This document shows, in pieces, positions 9,591 through 22,780 of a DNA stretch of 64,000 nucleotides. Source of the DNA: Imbricaverruca yamaguchii (lineage: Eukaryota; Arthropoda; Thecostraca; Neoverrucidae); NCBI GenBank assembly GCA_034440575.1, contig JAOTOL010000885.1, positions 91,029 to 155,028 of the forward strand, written 5' to 3'. Under the pieces are notes generated by a model, which searched no databases, was not told where the DNA came from, and worked only from the letters and a program-made list of their open reading frames with translations. Position 1 is the stretch's first letter, and each line of letters starts with the position of its first letter. Position numbers and translations under genes: made by a program.

Positions 9591-11366
9591 ACCACAGACA
9601 TCCCCAGCGTTACTTGGCTAACATGTATCGGGTGTTAGGGATCTTGAGGCCCTGGAGCATCCATGCCGAATACCGTACAAAGTTCCCAAAACAATGCTGC
9701 AAGTTACGCTTAAAACACAGAATTGTGATATGTTGCAGGGTGTTCCGCCGTTTCCACTTGCTCATCATGAACCCGGTATTATTTTGTACTATTTGGTTTG
9801 GAGATCCATAGACAACATCGACAATTTTATGACATTTCAGATAATGGTGGGAGCAGCAGATTATATAGCAAAAATGCATGGCGGCGTTCTGGATCTATGG
9901 GAAGCCGCCACCAGCCGGGAACGTCCAGGCCGGGGCGCAGCGTTGGAAAAGTGGCCCTTTTTTGGAACTTATTCCATCCAAAGAATTATGCACTCCTCAA
10001 ATAAATATACTCCTTGCATTGCTGGATTAAGACATGCTTAACTAGCAAGACAGCTAGATGTCATTATACAATAGTGATAACTTGGGTGGAGAGGAAGCAG
10101 CATGCTATGGGGCCTATAACATTTGGTTATCTATGGCTGATAATAAGATCCTCTTCCAGTCCTAGTAATCATTATATGATAAAAGGATCCTCTTCCAGTC
10201 CTAGTATTCATTATACTGTTCAGTCACACTGAGTCCCCTACCACATAAACTTTCCAACAAAATTGAGGAAAATGCACATTTGTTATTTCAGGTCATCTGC
10301 AGGAACATTCCAAGAGGAGGCAGTAGTGGAGCCAAAAATGAGATTCCAGCCAGATTGGAAGTGTACCAGCTTGCCAGTAAGCACAACTACAAATGATGTC
10401 AACATATGGATCACTGCAGTCTGCATATGACCTTAATGCCACTGATCATTCAATATTCCATAACATTTCATAACATTCCATAGCATTCTATTTGTGCATG
10501 TGTAATTGTCTGGTGCAGTGCAGGTGAATTAATAAACAGCCACCCATGCCTTCATGTGTATGTTCTTCATTTGTGAAAAAAAAACCTCAGAACAGAGTCC
10601 AGATGTTCAGTTTGCCGTACAGAGTTCAGTTTGCCGCCAGGTGTCAAGGTGGGAGGACGTGCGCCGGAGCTCCAGGTTTCCAGATAAGTCGCTGCAGAAC
10701 AGGGCAGTACTCTAGTCTAAGCTGTGGATAGGTGTTTAGCAATTACTTCTGTGATCATATTTCATTAGTTTTTATCTTATAAGTATTTTCGTAGCACGCA
10801 AACTATACTATATTAACCTAGCGACGCCGCAGGGCGCCATCTTTGTGTGCGCCAAAGCGAGGCCTCGTGGCTTTCGGCGTGTTCTCGACGCTTCGATTTC
10901 TGTAGTAGGAGATATTACAAGAGTGTAGATTTCATAAGTACATTAGACAATATTCATACTATCCTAACATACTTTATTTATTTTTTGGTGTGCATTGTGT
11001 GTTTGGTGTTGAAGTTTAAGATAGTTTAATTAGTGGTAAGTTGGGGGTATTCATAAGTGCTGTGCGACTGTTCATTTTTCTGTCTAGCCATAAGTGATAT
11101 CAAAAGGGATATTTATATGGTTGTCTACTTGTGTGGAAGACAATTAGATTAGACATCTTGTTTAGTTATTTAATTTATTTATAAAAAAACAAACAAAAAA
11201 AACAAAAAACAATTGTTTAATAGGTTCTGCTTTTCTTGAGGCACTCAGATATTTAACTGACAGTATAGTAGGTAGCGATTTATAGTGAATGATAGTTAGC
11301 TTTTTTTGTCGGTTGTTTAGCGAGTTAATTTGAATCTAAATCTAGGCATAAGCTGTAGCGTTTAGG
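9591..11366. other. unique sequence and probable LINE 5' region
   Basis: A tandem duplication of about 47 bp lies at 10145-10215 (GATCCTCTTCCAGTCCTAGT twice). From about 10800 the sequence probably belongs to the 5' untranslated region of the following LINE, although its exact start is not visible. AT-rich with a poly-A-like stretch at 11180-11215. Confidence 0.4.
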
Positions 11367-12313
11367 ATGGGTTCGACCAGGATGCAGGCACTAGAGGAAG
11401 AAATTAGGACCCTTAAGGCAGAGGTTTCCAGGCTCAAGGCTGCCCTTGTTGCACAGGGTAGGCAAGATAAAGCAACAAGGGGTCACTCCGTAGCAGGGAC
11501 ATCATTTGCCCAGGTGGTCGCAGGCCACCAGGTAGCTGAGGCTTCCCCTACTGTGGAGGTGGCTGAGATCTCTCAAGAGGGGAGTGTTAATCGTGAACAG
11601 AGGAGGGGTAGTTCTGGTAGGTCACAGGAGGGGAAGTGGCATGAGGTCAGGGGTGGAGGATTTGGAGACGCGAACCAAAGGAAAGGGTCAGTGAGTGGCA
11701 GGTGGCAGGTGGTAGGAGCGGGAGGAAGTCTAGCCGACCGGCCCAGCGGGCAGGCATAGTAACAACAAATATGTTCCAGGCATTGGATGACTGCCCCCAT
11801 GATAGCAGTAGTAAGGAGTCAGTGCTGGTCATAGGAGACTCTCGTGTGCGACATTTAGAGCGGGTATTTTGTAAAAGTAGGAGGGACAGGAGGTGCATCA
11901 CCAGGGCTGGTGCCAAGGTGAAGGACCTGGTACCTGCGGTGGCACAGGTCACCAGTGATCACCAGTTTAACACAGTCATAGTGCATGTAGGGGTAAATAA
12001 CATAGGTCATACTAGGAGTGAGGAGCTTCTGCGGGAGTACAGGGCCCTTCTGGCCACCCTGAAGGGTACCAATAGAGTAATTGTAACAGCAATTTTGCCT
12101 AGGGCTAGAGCCTCCCCTGAGTGGAGCTCTAGGGCACTGGCAGCTAACGCCAGGGTAGGAAAGCTCTGCTATGAGCTAGGTTTTACATTTGTAGACGAGT
12201 GGAGCAGGTTTTATGCATCGTGGGACCTCTATCAGAGGGATGGCCTGCACTTTTCTGAGAAGGGGGTCCATGTGTTAGGCAAAGTATACGAGCATGTCCT
12301 TCAGGGAAACTAG
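11367..12313 (+). pseudogene. LINE ORF1: coiled coil plus SGNH/GDSL-like esterase, one frameshift
   Basis: The first part (ATG at 11367) begins with a heptad-like segment, LEEEIRTLKAEVSRLKAALV, a short coiled coil of the kind used for trimerisation. A basic, Ser/Gly-rich linker follows. Near 11720 the frame shifts by one base into the frame that encodes the esterase. Visible motifs are VIGDSRVRHL (nucleophile block GDS), VHVGVNNIG (block with Gly and Asn) and QRDGLHFSEKG (Asp-x-x-His block near the C-terminus). In CR1 and related LINEs ORF1 binds RNA; the role of its esterase is unsettled. Apart from the single frameshift the order is intact. The stop at 12311-12313 lies 8 bp before the ORF2 frame. 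Confidence 0.85.
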
Positions 12314-12321
12314 GAAATAGG

Positions 12322-13508
12322 GTGGGGAGGGATGAAATTGCATTGCCAACTCAGGAATATTCCAATAGTGTCAGCCAAGGCAATAGAACCTCAAAGTCTG
12401 CAAATAGGGACAGCAGCAACTCAAGGGGACAGAGTTATAGTTCATCTAGTGATAAAAGAACTCCTCAATGTGAAAAAGCCAAAGGTGGTTATGGAGCATT
12501 TGTTAAGTGTATGATGTTTAATGCTCAGAGTATCCGTTCCAAATTTGATGAGTTCAAGTGTTATGTTAGCACTGAGGAGGAACCGGATTTTGTTTGCATT
12601 ACGGAGGCATGGGTCAGTGAAGGGTATTTTGGAGATAACTTACAGGACTATGAGATCCAGGGATACAATATGTTTTCGTGCAATAGGGGTCCAGCAATGA
12701 AAGGGGGTGGTGTAATGCTCTATATGAATAGCTTATTCAGTTCTCAAAAAGTAGCAGGTGGGGATAAAAATGTGTCTGTGGAGTCCATTTGGCTTGATGT
12801 CACTGTGGGAAAAGGCAGCAGCAATACTCTTAGGATAGGAGCTTTCTACCGATCAGGAAACCTGCCACATTCTCAGCAACTGGAGCTTGACAAGGTGATT
12901 TGTGAGGAAATCAGTAGAAACTTTAAGAGGAAGTGCCTTATTCTCGGTGACTTTAATCTAAAAGGTTATGAAAATGCTGGTGTTGGCTCCCCATCATGCA
13001 AAATGTTTAGGAAATGCCTTGAAGAGGACCTCTTCTTACACCAGTTTGTATCGGAACCTACCAGGCATGGTTCATTCTTGGACCTTGTATTCTCGGATTT
13101 AAGTGACTTGGTTCAAGACTTGACTGTAGGCGAAACTCTGGGAAAAAGTGACCATAACATAGTTAGATTCAAGGCACATGTAGGGGAAATTATCAAGGAT
13201 AATTTGGTACAGGTTCCAAATTTCAACAGAGCAGATTTTAACGGCATGAGAGCGGCTTTAAGTGCCATCAGATAGGAAGAAGAATTCTGCAATTTAAATG
13301 CCTGTGAAATGTGGGAAAAGTTCAAATCTTACTTGAAGGAAACTCAGATTAGACATGTACCCAAAAAGCAAAGACGCAAAAGAAGGGTAAGAAAGCCAGC
13401 ATGGCTTACACCAGACGTGATAAAAGCAATTAAGGCTAAGAAAACTGCATTTAGAGTTTTTAAAGAAGCCTCAAATGTCGTTAATCTAAAGGCGTATCGA
13501 AAAGCTAG
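12322..13508 (+). pseudogene. LINE ORF2 N-terminal part: APE-like endonuclease
   Basis: The frame enters an AP-endonuclease-like domain. NAQSIRSK is the N-terminal Asn motif, CITEAWVS the catalytic Glu motif, GAFYRSG the central block, LILGDFNL the Asp/Asn block, and GKSDHN the terminal Ser-Asp-His block. These nick the target for target-primed reverse transcription. An in-frame TAG at 13273-13275 breaks it. The same frame then continues through the linker (KPAWLTPDVIKAIKAKK) to a one-base deletion at about 13508, where the reading frame moves to that of the reverse transcriptase. The residues look well conserved. Confidence 0.88.
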
Positions 13509-13514
13509 AGAACT

Positions 13515-14995
13515 GTGAAGCAAAAAACCAGAGCAGCAAAACGAGCAAAAGAACTGGATTTAGCTAGAAAATGTAATGGGGACAGTAAAAAGTTCTTTAG
13601 TTTCTACAAGCTGAGTAAAGTTTCTAGCACAATTGGTCCACTGGAAGTAAACGGGACTACATTGGGTGAGGATAGTGAGATGGTTGAGGAGCTGAGCAAG
13701 CAGTTCAAATCAGTGTTTACATTGGAAGATATGACCAATCTGCCGACCGTACACCATAGTTCAGTGACATGGGATCTGACAAATGATGTTGATTTCATTG
13801 ATAGTGATGTTGTTTACAATCATATCAGGAAAATAAAGCCAAATAAGGCAGCAGGACCTGATGAAATTTATGCTAGGGTGTTGCGGGTAACTGAAAAGGA
13901 ACTGGCATTTCCACTTAGTATAATATTTTGTAGATCAGTTTCACATAATGAAATTCCAACCGATTGGAAAAGGGCAAATGTAGTTCCTATTTTCAAGAAA
14001 GGAGAAAGAGGGAAAGTTGAAAATTATAGGCCAATAAGTCTCACATCCCTAGTCTGCAAGGTACTCGAATCAATTATCAAGGATAGAATAGTTAGTTATC
14101 TGGAAGGTAGCAGATTGACTCAAGATACTCAACATGGGTTTAGAAAAGGACGATCGTGTCTCACAAACCTCTTGGACTTTTTGAACTTCGCCACAGAACA
14201 ATATGATCAGGGAAATCAGGTTGATGTAGCATACCTTGACTTTAGTAAGGCCTTTGACAAGGTACCCCATAAACGGTTAATGGTACAGCTTCAGTCCCAT
14301 GGTATTGCAGGTAGCATCTTAAAACGGATAGAGTTGTGGCTTTCAGATAGCCAGCAAAAAGTGATGCTAAATGGTACAAAGTCATCATGGCAAAATGTTC
14401 TTAGTGGAGTCCCCCAGGGTTCAGTACTAGGGCCATTACTGTTCATTATATTTGTAAATAACATTGAAAGTGGCCTAAGCAGTAAAGTTTTGAAATTTGC
14501 GGATGATTTGAAGGTCTTTAGGGCAATAACAGGTCAGGATGAGCACATCTCGCTGCAAAAAGACAGACGGACTTGTGAAGTGGTCCGAAGAATGGCAAAT
14601 GAAATTTAACTTTGATAGGTGCAAAATCATGTATGTAGGTAAGCAGCATATGAAGGCTCCATACTTGATGGGTGGCCAAGTGCTATCAGTGACTCAACAG
14701 GAGAAGGATTTAGGTGTTATTCTAAACACAAAACTTGGGGCATTAGAACAGACCAAGGAAGCCAGGAAGAAGGCACTGAGAATGCTCGGGGCAATAAATA
14801 GGAATGTATCATACAGAAGTGAGGAAGTGATCAGGAAGCTTTACTGTGCATACGTCAGGCCACATTTGGAATACTGCATCCAAGCTTGGTCTCCTAGCTA
14901 TGAAAAAGATTGTTGGCTTTTAGAGAGAGTACAAAAGAGGGCTACAAAAATGGTTAATGGCATAAGCAACCTGGCATATGAGGAAAGTGGCATCC
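13515..14995 (+). pseudogene. LINE ORF2 central part: reverse transcriptase
   Basis: Reverse transcriptase fingers and palm are visible in order: KPNKAAGPDEI, NYRPISLTS, QHGFRKGRSC, VAYLDFSKAFDKVPH (first catalytic Asp), SGVPQGSVLGP and KFADDLKVF (the FADD catalytic pair). The first frame runs to 14609. A frameshift near 14565 moves the reading to the frame of VKWSEEWQMKFNFDRCKIMY. Thumb residues such as EYCIQAWSPSYEKD follow. Family similarity stops after YEE at about 14990 and the remaining open frame to 15195 is unrelated. With this truncation and the frameshift it cannot make an active enzyme. Confidence 0.9.
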
Positions 14996-15000
14996 ACACA

Positions 15001-16072
15001 ACTGGTAAGTCACAAAAGGTAGCATTGCCCAAAATACCAAAAATATTGTGGATGAGCCACATTTTGCCATGGCATAAGAATTTTCATGGGCACTACTACT
15101 TCAATTTTCATGGGTCCACAAGACAAGTTTTACAAACATTTTACCTCCATGAAGCATACAAAGGTATTAGGTTTGGGCAAGTTATGTTAGATTAAGGTTG
15201 TTTTGTAAGTTAGGCAATTATCAAGTTTCCTTGGGATCTTTCGGGATTAAAAAAGTTTTTGAATTAAAAAATGGTTCAGGCTAGTATAGGCTAAGTTAGA
15301 ATAGAATAGGTTGTTTAGTTTGAATTTTCAACGACAAAAATTATATAGAAATTTTCCATTAAAAATTGCTTACTTGCATCCAAAGCTAGGCTGCATCTTT
15401 TTCTTCATTTCGAACATCATGTGTCATGTTACGTTACCCAACCGACTTCAAGCCACTTTTGGGTGTCATTTTGCTGCCCAACTGCACTTGCCAAAAAATG
15501 TGGTTGCATCATGTAGGTACATTATGAACATGTGCACATTCATAAGAATTGCATTAAAAAAGAAATTCCAAGAAATCAAATCACCTTAAACTGAAAATTT
15601 ATCCTTTCAGAAAGCCAGAGGAGCCAGAGGGACCAGAAAAGTTAACAGTATGGTAACTTTGGTAACAGTATGGTAACTAATGGTATTCAATGGAGGATGG
15701 GGAGAGGATGCACCTAACAATTTCATAAATATTTCATGAGTGCACAAATAATGCTTGAATGCATGCCTATACCAGGGGCGGTCCGTTGCACCCAAGTGAG
15801 GTAGGCAGAAAAATCGTCGGATTTCGACCAGTATTTTTCATAAGTACCCATTATTATTTTATGTTAAGATGAGTATGAACAACTTAATTTAGCGTTGCAA
15901 GGTGCCAAACCTATCACCATCGTCCCGAAGTCGGTGGATTTCAACCCTCTCCCCGTGTTCAGAGGCTTCCTAAATTTTCGGGAAGTTTTCATATATAAAA
16001 TATCATTGAGGTTTTCACGCATTTCCATGTCATAACCAGAAATGCCTGGCATACACACACTCATATTATATT
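15001..16072. other. unique AT-rich sequence
   Basis: No gene. A small duplication (GGTAACAGTATGGTAACT) lies at 15640-15675. Confidence 0.4.
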
Positions 16073-16235
16073 TATTTATATATATATATATTACATATAC
16101 ATATATGTTTAATAATATCTGGACAACTTAAGCAATAAGTGGCATATAGAGATAAACTATATGCTTTGCTTTGTTGTGAGAATATAGTTTCTCTCTATAT
16201 GCCACTTATTGATATATATATATATATATATATAA
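16073..16235. repeat. 29-bp hairpin between two TA microsatellites
   Basis: Arms 16133-16161 (starting CAATAAGTGGCATATAGAGA) and 16183-16211 pair with one mismatch around a 21-nt loop. Short TA-rich tracts lie on both sides (about 16073-16107 and 16212-16235). The arrangement could be a foldback element inserted into TA repeats, or a small-RNA precursor. No protein is encoded. Confidence 0.8.
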
Positions 16236-17848
16236 TAATAATTATTATTATTCTATTATTGTTGTTATTCCTATTATTGATGATTTCTGTGCGAAATGCA
16301 TGAAGTTAATGGGAAACCTCACATCGATGGAGTGCATGCCTCATGGTACCCAATGGAGCATGCAAGTCTAAATTATTAGTGGACAGAGCCAACATTGAGG
16401 GGGCACTTGCCCTGAAAAAATACACAAAAAGAACAAGCCTGGTCTAGACGTATATGAAGGAAAAATGGAAAACAATCCTGAAAACCAGCTACAGGTTCCG
16501 TATCTGCACATGGGTGATAAGGGCGTGCTATTCCAACCAGCATAGGTGCGTCCGCCGGTAGCCTAAATATAATGTCGGCGCCTTTTCCTTGGCCCGATGT
16601 GTACCACCTTCCTGTGGGAGCACATGACCCCAGTACCCCCACCCTTGTTTACGCCCCGGCATCGAGTGAGGAGGAATTATGTTGCAACAGTTATCTCTCA
16701 CTTGCTCCTACCCCTCCTACCAGGCCGTGATCTGGCCTGTCTCATTATACTGATACTACTCGTGGCACCACGCAATTCCTGCGGCGCTTGACATGAATGC
16801 AGTCAGCGTGGGTCCAAGCGAAAAATCCCAGTGTTAAGGATAATACGGCTCATATTCGTGGACAAGATTCTTCAAGCTTCCAAATGAACCACATTTTGTC
16901 CCATTTCGGTGGTATTTAAGATCGGAAATATCGTGTGGAAAACACGGAAGTTTCGCTAGAGCGCCTACGGGACTGAGCAATTGTCCAGCCTACGTGACGT
17001 CACGAATTGCCAAACAACATTGGAGGGCCCGGCCTACCCTGCGCTTGTTATGAAACTTACTATATGGCGATACGTGCGAGAGGCCAGCCTCTGCCGACCG
17101 GTGATAGAGCTGTTTGGAAGCCAAGATGCAAATGGTGTAAAAGTAAAGGAACCTCAATTTTCACCATAATTATGAATCACTAAGGCATATTTGTCTCCAG
17201 TTTTTCAAGTTTGCTATTCTCCAGTGGATAAAAGCATCTTTTTATGAAAATAACATACACAAATACTACCCAGCCCTCTTTTTGAAAGAAAAACACTCAC
17301 CGTTCAAAACATGATAAGTGAAAACAGGATTTCCCAGACAAAAGCAAAATAATCAGTTTTGTTCATTCCTACGCTGGTCGGAAATACATCGCAGCAATAA
17401 ATAGTCTCACCTCCTGCTCCTTGCATTATCCAAATATATCCCGTCACATAACATATGCTTATGGCTTTGGTTTATCCAAATCAATAACTCGAATAACCGT
17501 GAAGATATTTTATATCGGTAGGTAGGTACCTAGTCAGGAAATACCAACTCTCGTACCTCGAGCAAAACATGCAACCAATTCCACCCGGATGGCAACGAAG
17601 AGCTTCCAAGAAAATCCTTCGTTCAATAAACAAAAACCACTACGCTCCGCTAACCAAATAAAGGAATTCACCTCTACCAGCCCGACCGCGTACGTCCGTT
17701 CTTGGATGGTATGGATTCACCGCTCTCCAGTTACCACTCTGGCCTGAGCTATTTAAACCATCGCCAAGAAAAGCCATGGATCATGCATTTCTGTTTGCTT
17801 TCTTGAGTAATGATATGTTCTGCATCAAATGACATGGATAAAAACGTT
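16236..17848. other. intergenic, nothing recognised
   Basis: Short TTA/TAA runs to 16280, then mixed, later AT-rich sequence. No gene or element recognised. Confidence 0.4.
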
Positions 17849-19039
<1,191 letters not shown>

Positions 19040-19146
19040 AGGTTGTATAGCGTACCGCAAGGTTGATTGGTCGTGTGTGGACTCTGCAAATGCCGCCGGC
19101 CGCGAGATTCGAGTCCGACGCTCCACCATCTGAGCTGCCGAGGCCC
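19040..19146 (-). mobile_element. possible tRNA-derived SINE head fragment
   Basis: On the minus strand GGCCTCGGCAGCTCAGATGG continues to GGAGCGTCGGACTCGAATCT, resembling the acceptor, D-arm and anticodon half of a tRNA with an A-box-like segment. The expected B box is degraded, and no tRNA fold is complete. Most likely a SINE remnant. Confidence 0.35.
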
Positions 19147-19149
19147 CAG

Positions 19150-19440
19150 GGTTTTTATTTTTCATTCCAGGAAACATCGCTGCATTTTTTGAAAATGTAT
19201 ACACTTCGTCATTTATAAAATGTATATACTCCATGACTTGGTGTTTCAATATACACCCCATAATTTGGAAAACTTGAAAATTATACACTCCGTTGCATAG
19301 TGCTTCTCAAGATTATACACTCCATACCAGGGTGGGAATTTTGGGCTTCTCCTGGAGTATGGAGACCTAAGGACATTTTATTCTCCAGGATTGTGACTGC
19401 GAATGTTGAACTTTTTTGTTCTCCGAATGAAACGTGTCAA
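19150..19440. repeat. degenerate repeat with TATACACTCC phrases
   Basis: The phrase TATACACTCC and variants (TATATACTCC, ATACACCCCA, TTCTCCAGGA) recur at irregular 30-45 bp spacing. The same phrases reappear at 21400-21560 (CATTCTCCGACTCC, ATTATACACTCCG). It looks like an old, heavily mutated tandem repeat family. Confidence 0.4.
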
Positions 19441-21399
19441 TAATGGATGACATTTTGTTTCCAGGATCTCAGTCCAGCTCCAACAATGCAGTTGCAGTTT
19501 CCAGTCTATCATACAAATTAGAAGCCTGGACAACAGAACAGAAGAGCATGGCATAGCAGGTCATAAGGCATGAAATGCAGGTTGCAGTCAATTGCCCAGG
19601 AAGCATATCATGTTATATCAGAATGCCTACAAGTTTGTGGTGGTTGTTTGGATTGCATTGTGCATGTGTCAAACATATTGCATGTTATGCATGTGTGTAT
19701 GAATCCGCAAATATGCTTTGAATAAATACATTCAACTCTGGCTATACCTATACATTTATTTTGCCTCGAAGAACTGATATTGAAGGCGCAAGGAAATGAC
19801 ATGAAGGAAATGTTGCTGCAAAATCCCACACATTTGTGGTGGAGCCCTTGGCTATATTAGATAGGATAGGTACGGATCACACAGTTACAAACTATGTCCT
19901 GGCTCAGTTTAGGCCCCAATCAAGGCCGAACTCGTGGGGGGGGTTACTCCGGTCAATCGTTGGTGTGCACGATGCCCCCAAATCCGAACGAAACAAAAGC
20001 ATCGACATAGCATAAAGGCAATAGAGAACAAAATAATGTAAATTTCGGAACTAGTTATTACCTCAGCCTATTACTCTCCAGGATATTTTCACACTGGCAG
20101 GACGGCGGCCCAGCACAATCACTCTGTAATCACAGATGAATCGTCATTCGGCTTGCGCCAATCTCGTCTCATTCCGAATAACAAAGATATGAGGGATTAG
20201 GCTTTCGTATGTCTTCAGAATTCTGTCGGGGGGCTTTAGAAGGAAAGATTGGAATATACCACGAGTCTTCTTCATAATTCCGGGAAATACTGGCGTTACA
20301 CCAAAAAAATCTTAATTACGAAACCTCTCGTATTGCTGCCATATATTGACACCACAGTTGGAACTCCAAATATACACGATGACGTTAAATGCTCGCATAT
20401 CGGACCCGAGGTCCGTTGTCCAGCCGCATTCCAATCGGAGACTACCGGAGAACGTAATTCTGGACATCTCAGACCGTTTTCAGTAATTCTGTTAATTTCA
20501 TGAAATAGAGCATTCAATTTCGAATTGAAATGCGTAAAATAGCACCACCTAGCGAACTTCATTGATGGCAGAAGACCTATTTTTGGGAGCCATGTAAATG
20601 CTTGAAAAAAAATGCAAGAAACCTTGGGTTACTTTGGTATGAATTCCACCTTAATTCGCAAAACTACAGTAACCCATCAAGAGAAAAGCATCTGAATAGT
20701 AGTTTTATCACTTCAGCAACTTGCAGTAACTGTGCATGTACGGAGTTTAAACGTTCTCCGGGTTATTTATGGTCACAATTAGACGTCATTTAAAATACTT
20801 ATGAAAATATGTCATTTCATCATTTGACCACCCTTGGATACGTCGCCGTTAGGAAAGGACAATATCCGTACTAGAGTAGGAGAATTAACAAATTATTAGG
20901 ACGGTCTCGCGCGATTCATGTTTTGATCTAGGATAAAGACAACGTAATTTCATGATTAGGAACATATATCTTCAGTGTATTGATTCCCATACAACTGAAG
21001 AAAAAAGGCAACACCGAATTGACGTATGAAATCCTATTAGAGGCGACAGGAATTGAGGTCAAGCAGCGGTCTTCAAATTGTGTAAATATTGCAGTCATGT
21101 TTACACCGCGACCACGCTTTGCCCGCGCGTATCGCCACGCTGCTTTGTCCCCTTCCCTTTGTGCGAAGATCTTTGTCTCGATTGGATGGGTATACTCGGG
21201 TTGAGGCAAAGTTTTGAGAACTTTCCGGAGAAAAACTTAGTAAGTGCGAGTGAATTAAGTGGGCGTGATTGAAGTGACTTAGGGTCCAGTAAAGGGGTGT
21301 AAGTATGCTTGTAAGTAAGCAGTCTGTATGCTTTTTATCAATCATCTTTTCTTGGGCTCCGACACCAGTAGCTTTCTGTTTTTTTAGGGGGGGGGTCCG
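19441..21399. other. intergenic, nothing recognised
   Basis: AT-rich unique sequence. The open frames have no domain or codon pattern that suggests a gene. Confidence 0.4.
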
Positions 21400-21560
21400 A
21401 GGCCAATTTTTTTTTATTCTCCGACTCCATGGGCAGGAATATCTTCTTTTTCTTGGAGGGCTCCGATACAAATTATTCATTCTCCGACTCCAGGTCAGCG
21501 AACCACTTTTCCCACGCTGCTCCATACTTTGGCAAGCCAAAAAATTATACACTCCGAATC
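21400..21560. repeat. degenerate repeat, second locus
   Basis: Recurrent CTCCGACTCC and TACACTCCG phrases shared with 19150-19440. No gene. Confidence 0.35.
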
Positions 21561-22708
21561 CAAGACTGAGAAGTGAAAATCCAACACTGCCGGGGCGTGG
21601 AGCGTGCGGCGGCCAGAAATCCGGCCGTCTAGTTAATATTAGAGGTCAATGGATTAAATACGGTCGAAACGTTGCACTCGTTCTGTAAACGTCCGAGATA
21701 GTGTCCTAAAGGACCGAATCCTTTTTGAACCTAGATGGCCGCCAAATTTGATTTTAGTATTCATGTGACTTCTGAATGATTTAGGAGCCCAACGACTTCA
21801 TGTTATACTAAGTTGTGTAAATGACCTCAAATTACCTCCGAAAAGTCGATGACCTACAAAAGGCTGGTCGAGTGGTCGAAAACCGCACTGACATGAATTA
21901 ACCTACGAAGATTGGCCGCAGTGGGGGTTGAGAGCGCCCCCCCCCCCCAATGGAAATGTGGCGCTCCTGACCGGGAATGACACCCTTACGGAAGGCTCGA
22001 TTGCATCCCTCGCCCACCCCACCCCGCTCAACGAATTTTCAATCGATGGTGCCCCTCCAGACTGTTGTCCCCTCACGAAAATTCATGGATTCGCCCATGA
22101 TCAGCACTACAGCGATGTGATGTATATATATATATGCAGTGCTGCACATTGTAGTGTGGTCAACGGATATTTCCACGCCTGCAGGTCATGACCTTGACAT
22201 GTGACAATAACAAGCCGCATGCAGGCGCATTGGTACTCAGCGAAGATACTGCCACCAACCAGCTCCGTACATGTTTCATTATAATAATGCAAGTGCGCAA
22301 AACTGTAGGGTCGCCATGGTTAATAAAATTGTGCTTTCATGACCTTCGATGACCTTACCTTTTATCTGGTCACATATGACACTTCTGGGAATCGTATCGC
22401 ATGGGTTTTCCCGATGGTAGCTTGCACGGCTTCGGAGAGGGAGGGGCGAGGGATGGGAGGGGTGAAAATCGTCCGGACCCTCGCGTTTGGCAGGACCCAG
22501 GCCCACCAGGGTGAAAACAAACATTCTCCAAATTTCCAGACATTTGCTGCGATGACAAATTGAAATACCCAGTGGACAGTGCCATATAAGCATAACTGAT
22601 GATATCACATCTTCCCTCTTCCGAAATTGAAATTACAATTAGTTTCCGCCCCCCCCCCCCCACAACGCTTCTTTGGATACTACACTCCCTCTGCGAAAGC
22701 GTGTGCCC
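21561..22708. other. intergenic, nothing recognised
   Basis: Homopolymer C runs at about 21938 and 22651. The phrases TGACCTTCGATGACCTTACC and CAGGTCATGACCTTGACATG show a local cluster of AGGTCA-like half-sites (22180-22360). No gene. Confidence 0.35.
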
Positions 22709-22780
22709 TGGATGCTAGAGTAGGTAGGTTGGTAGGTAGATAGGTAGGTAGGTAGGTAGGTAGGTAGGTACCTACCCACC
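22709..22780. repeat. GGTA/TAGG tetranucleotide microsatellite
   Basis: About twelve GGTA units ending in a small palindrome (GGTAGGTACCTACC). Confidence 0.9.

Larger units (their letters stand above)
11367..15000 (+). mobile_element. CR1-like non-LTR retrotransposon, decayed and 3'-truncated
   Basis: Two ORFs in the order typical of the CR1 clade: ORF1 with coiled coil and SGNH-type esterase, and ORF2 with APE-like endonuclease and reverse transcriptase. Frameshifts lie near 11720, 13510 and 14565, with one in-frame stop at 13273. The protein similarity ends abruptly after GISNLAYEE near 14990, so the C-terminal part of ORF2 and the true 3' end are missing or replaced. The copy is inactive but relatively young, since each frame remains open for hundreds of bases. 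Confidence 0.9.

Noticed and set aside
22709..22780. Arthropod telomeric (TTAGG)n
   Set aside because: The unit is GGTA (tetranucleotide), not TTAGG.
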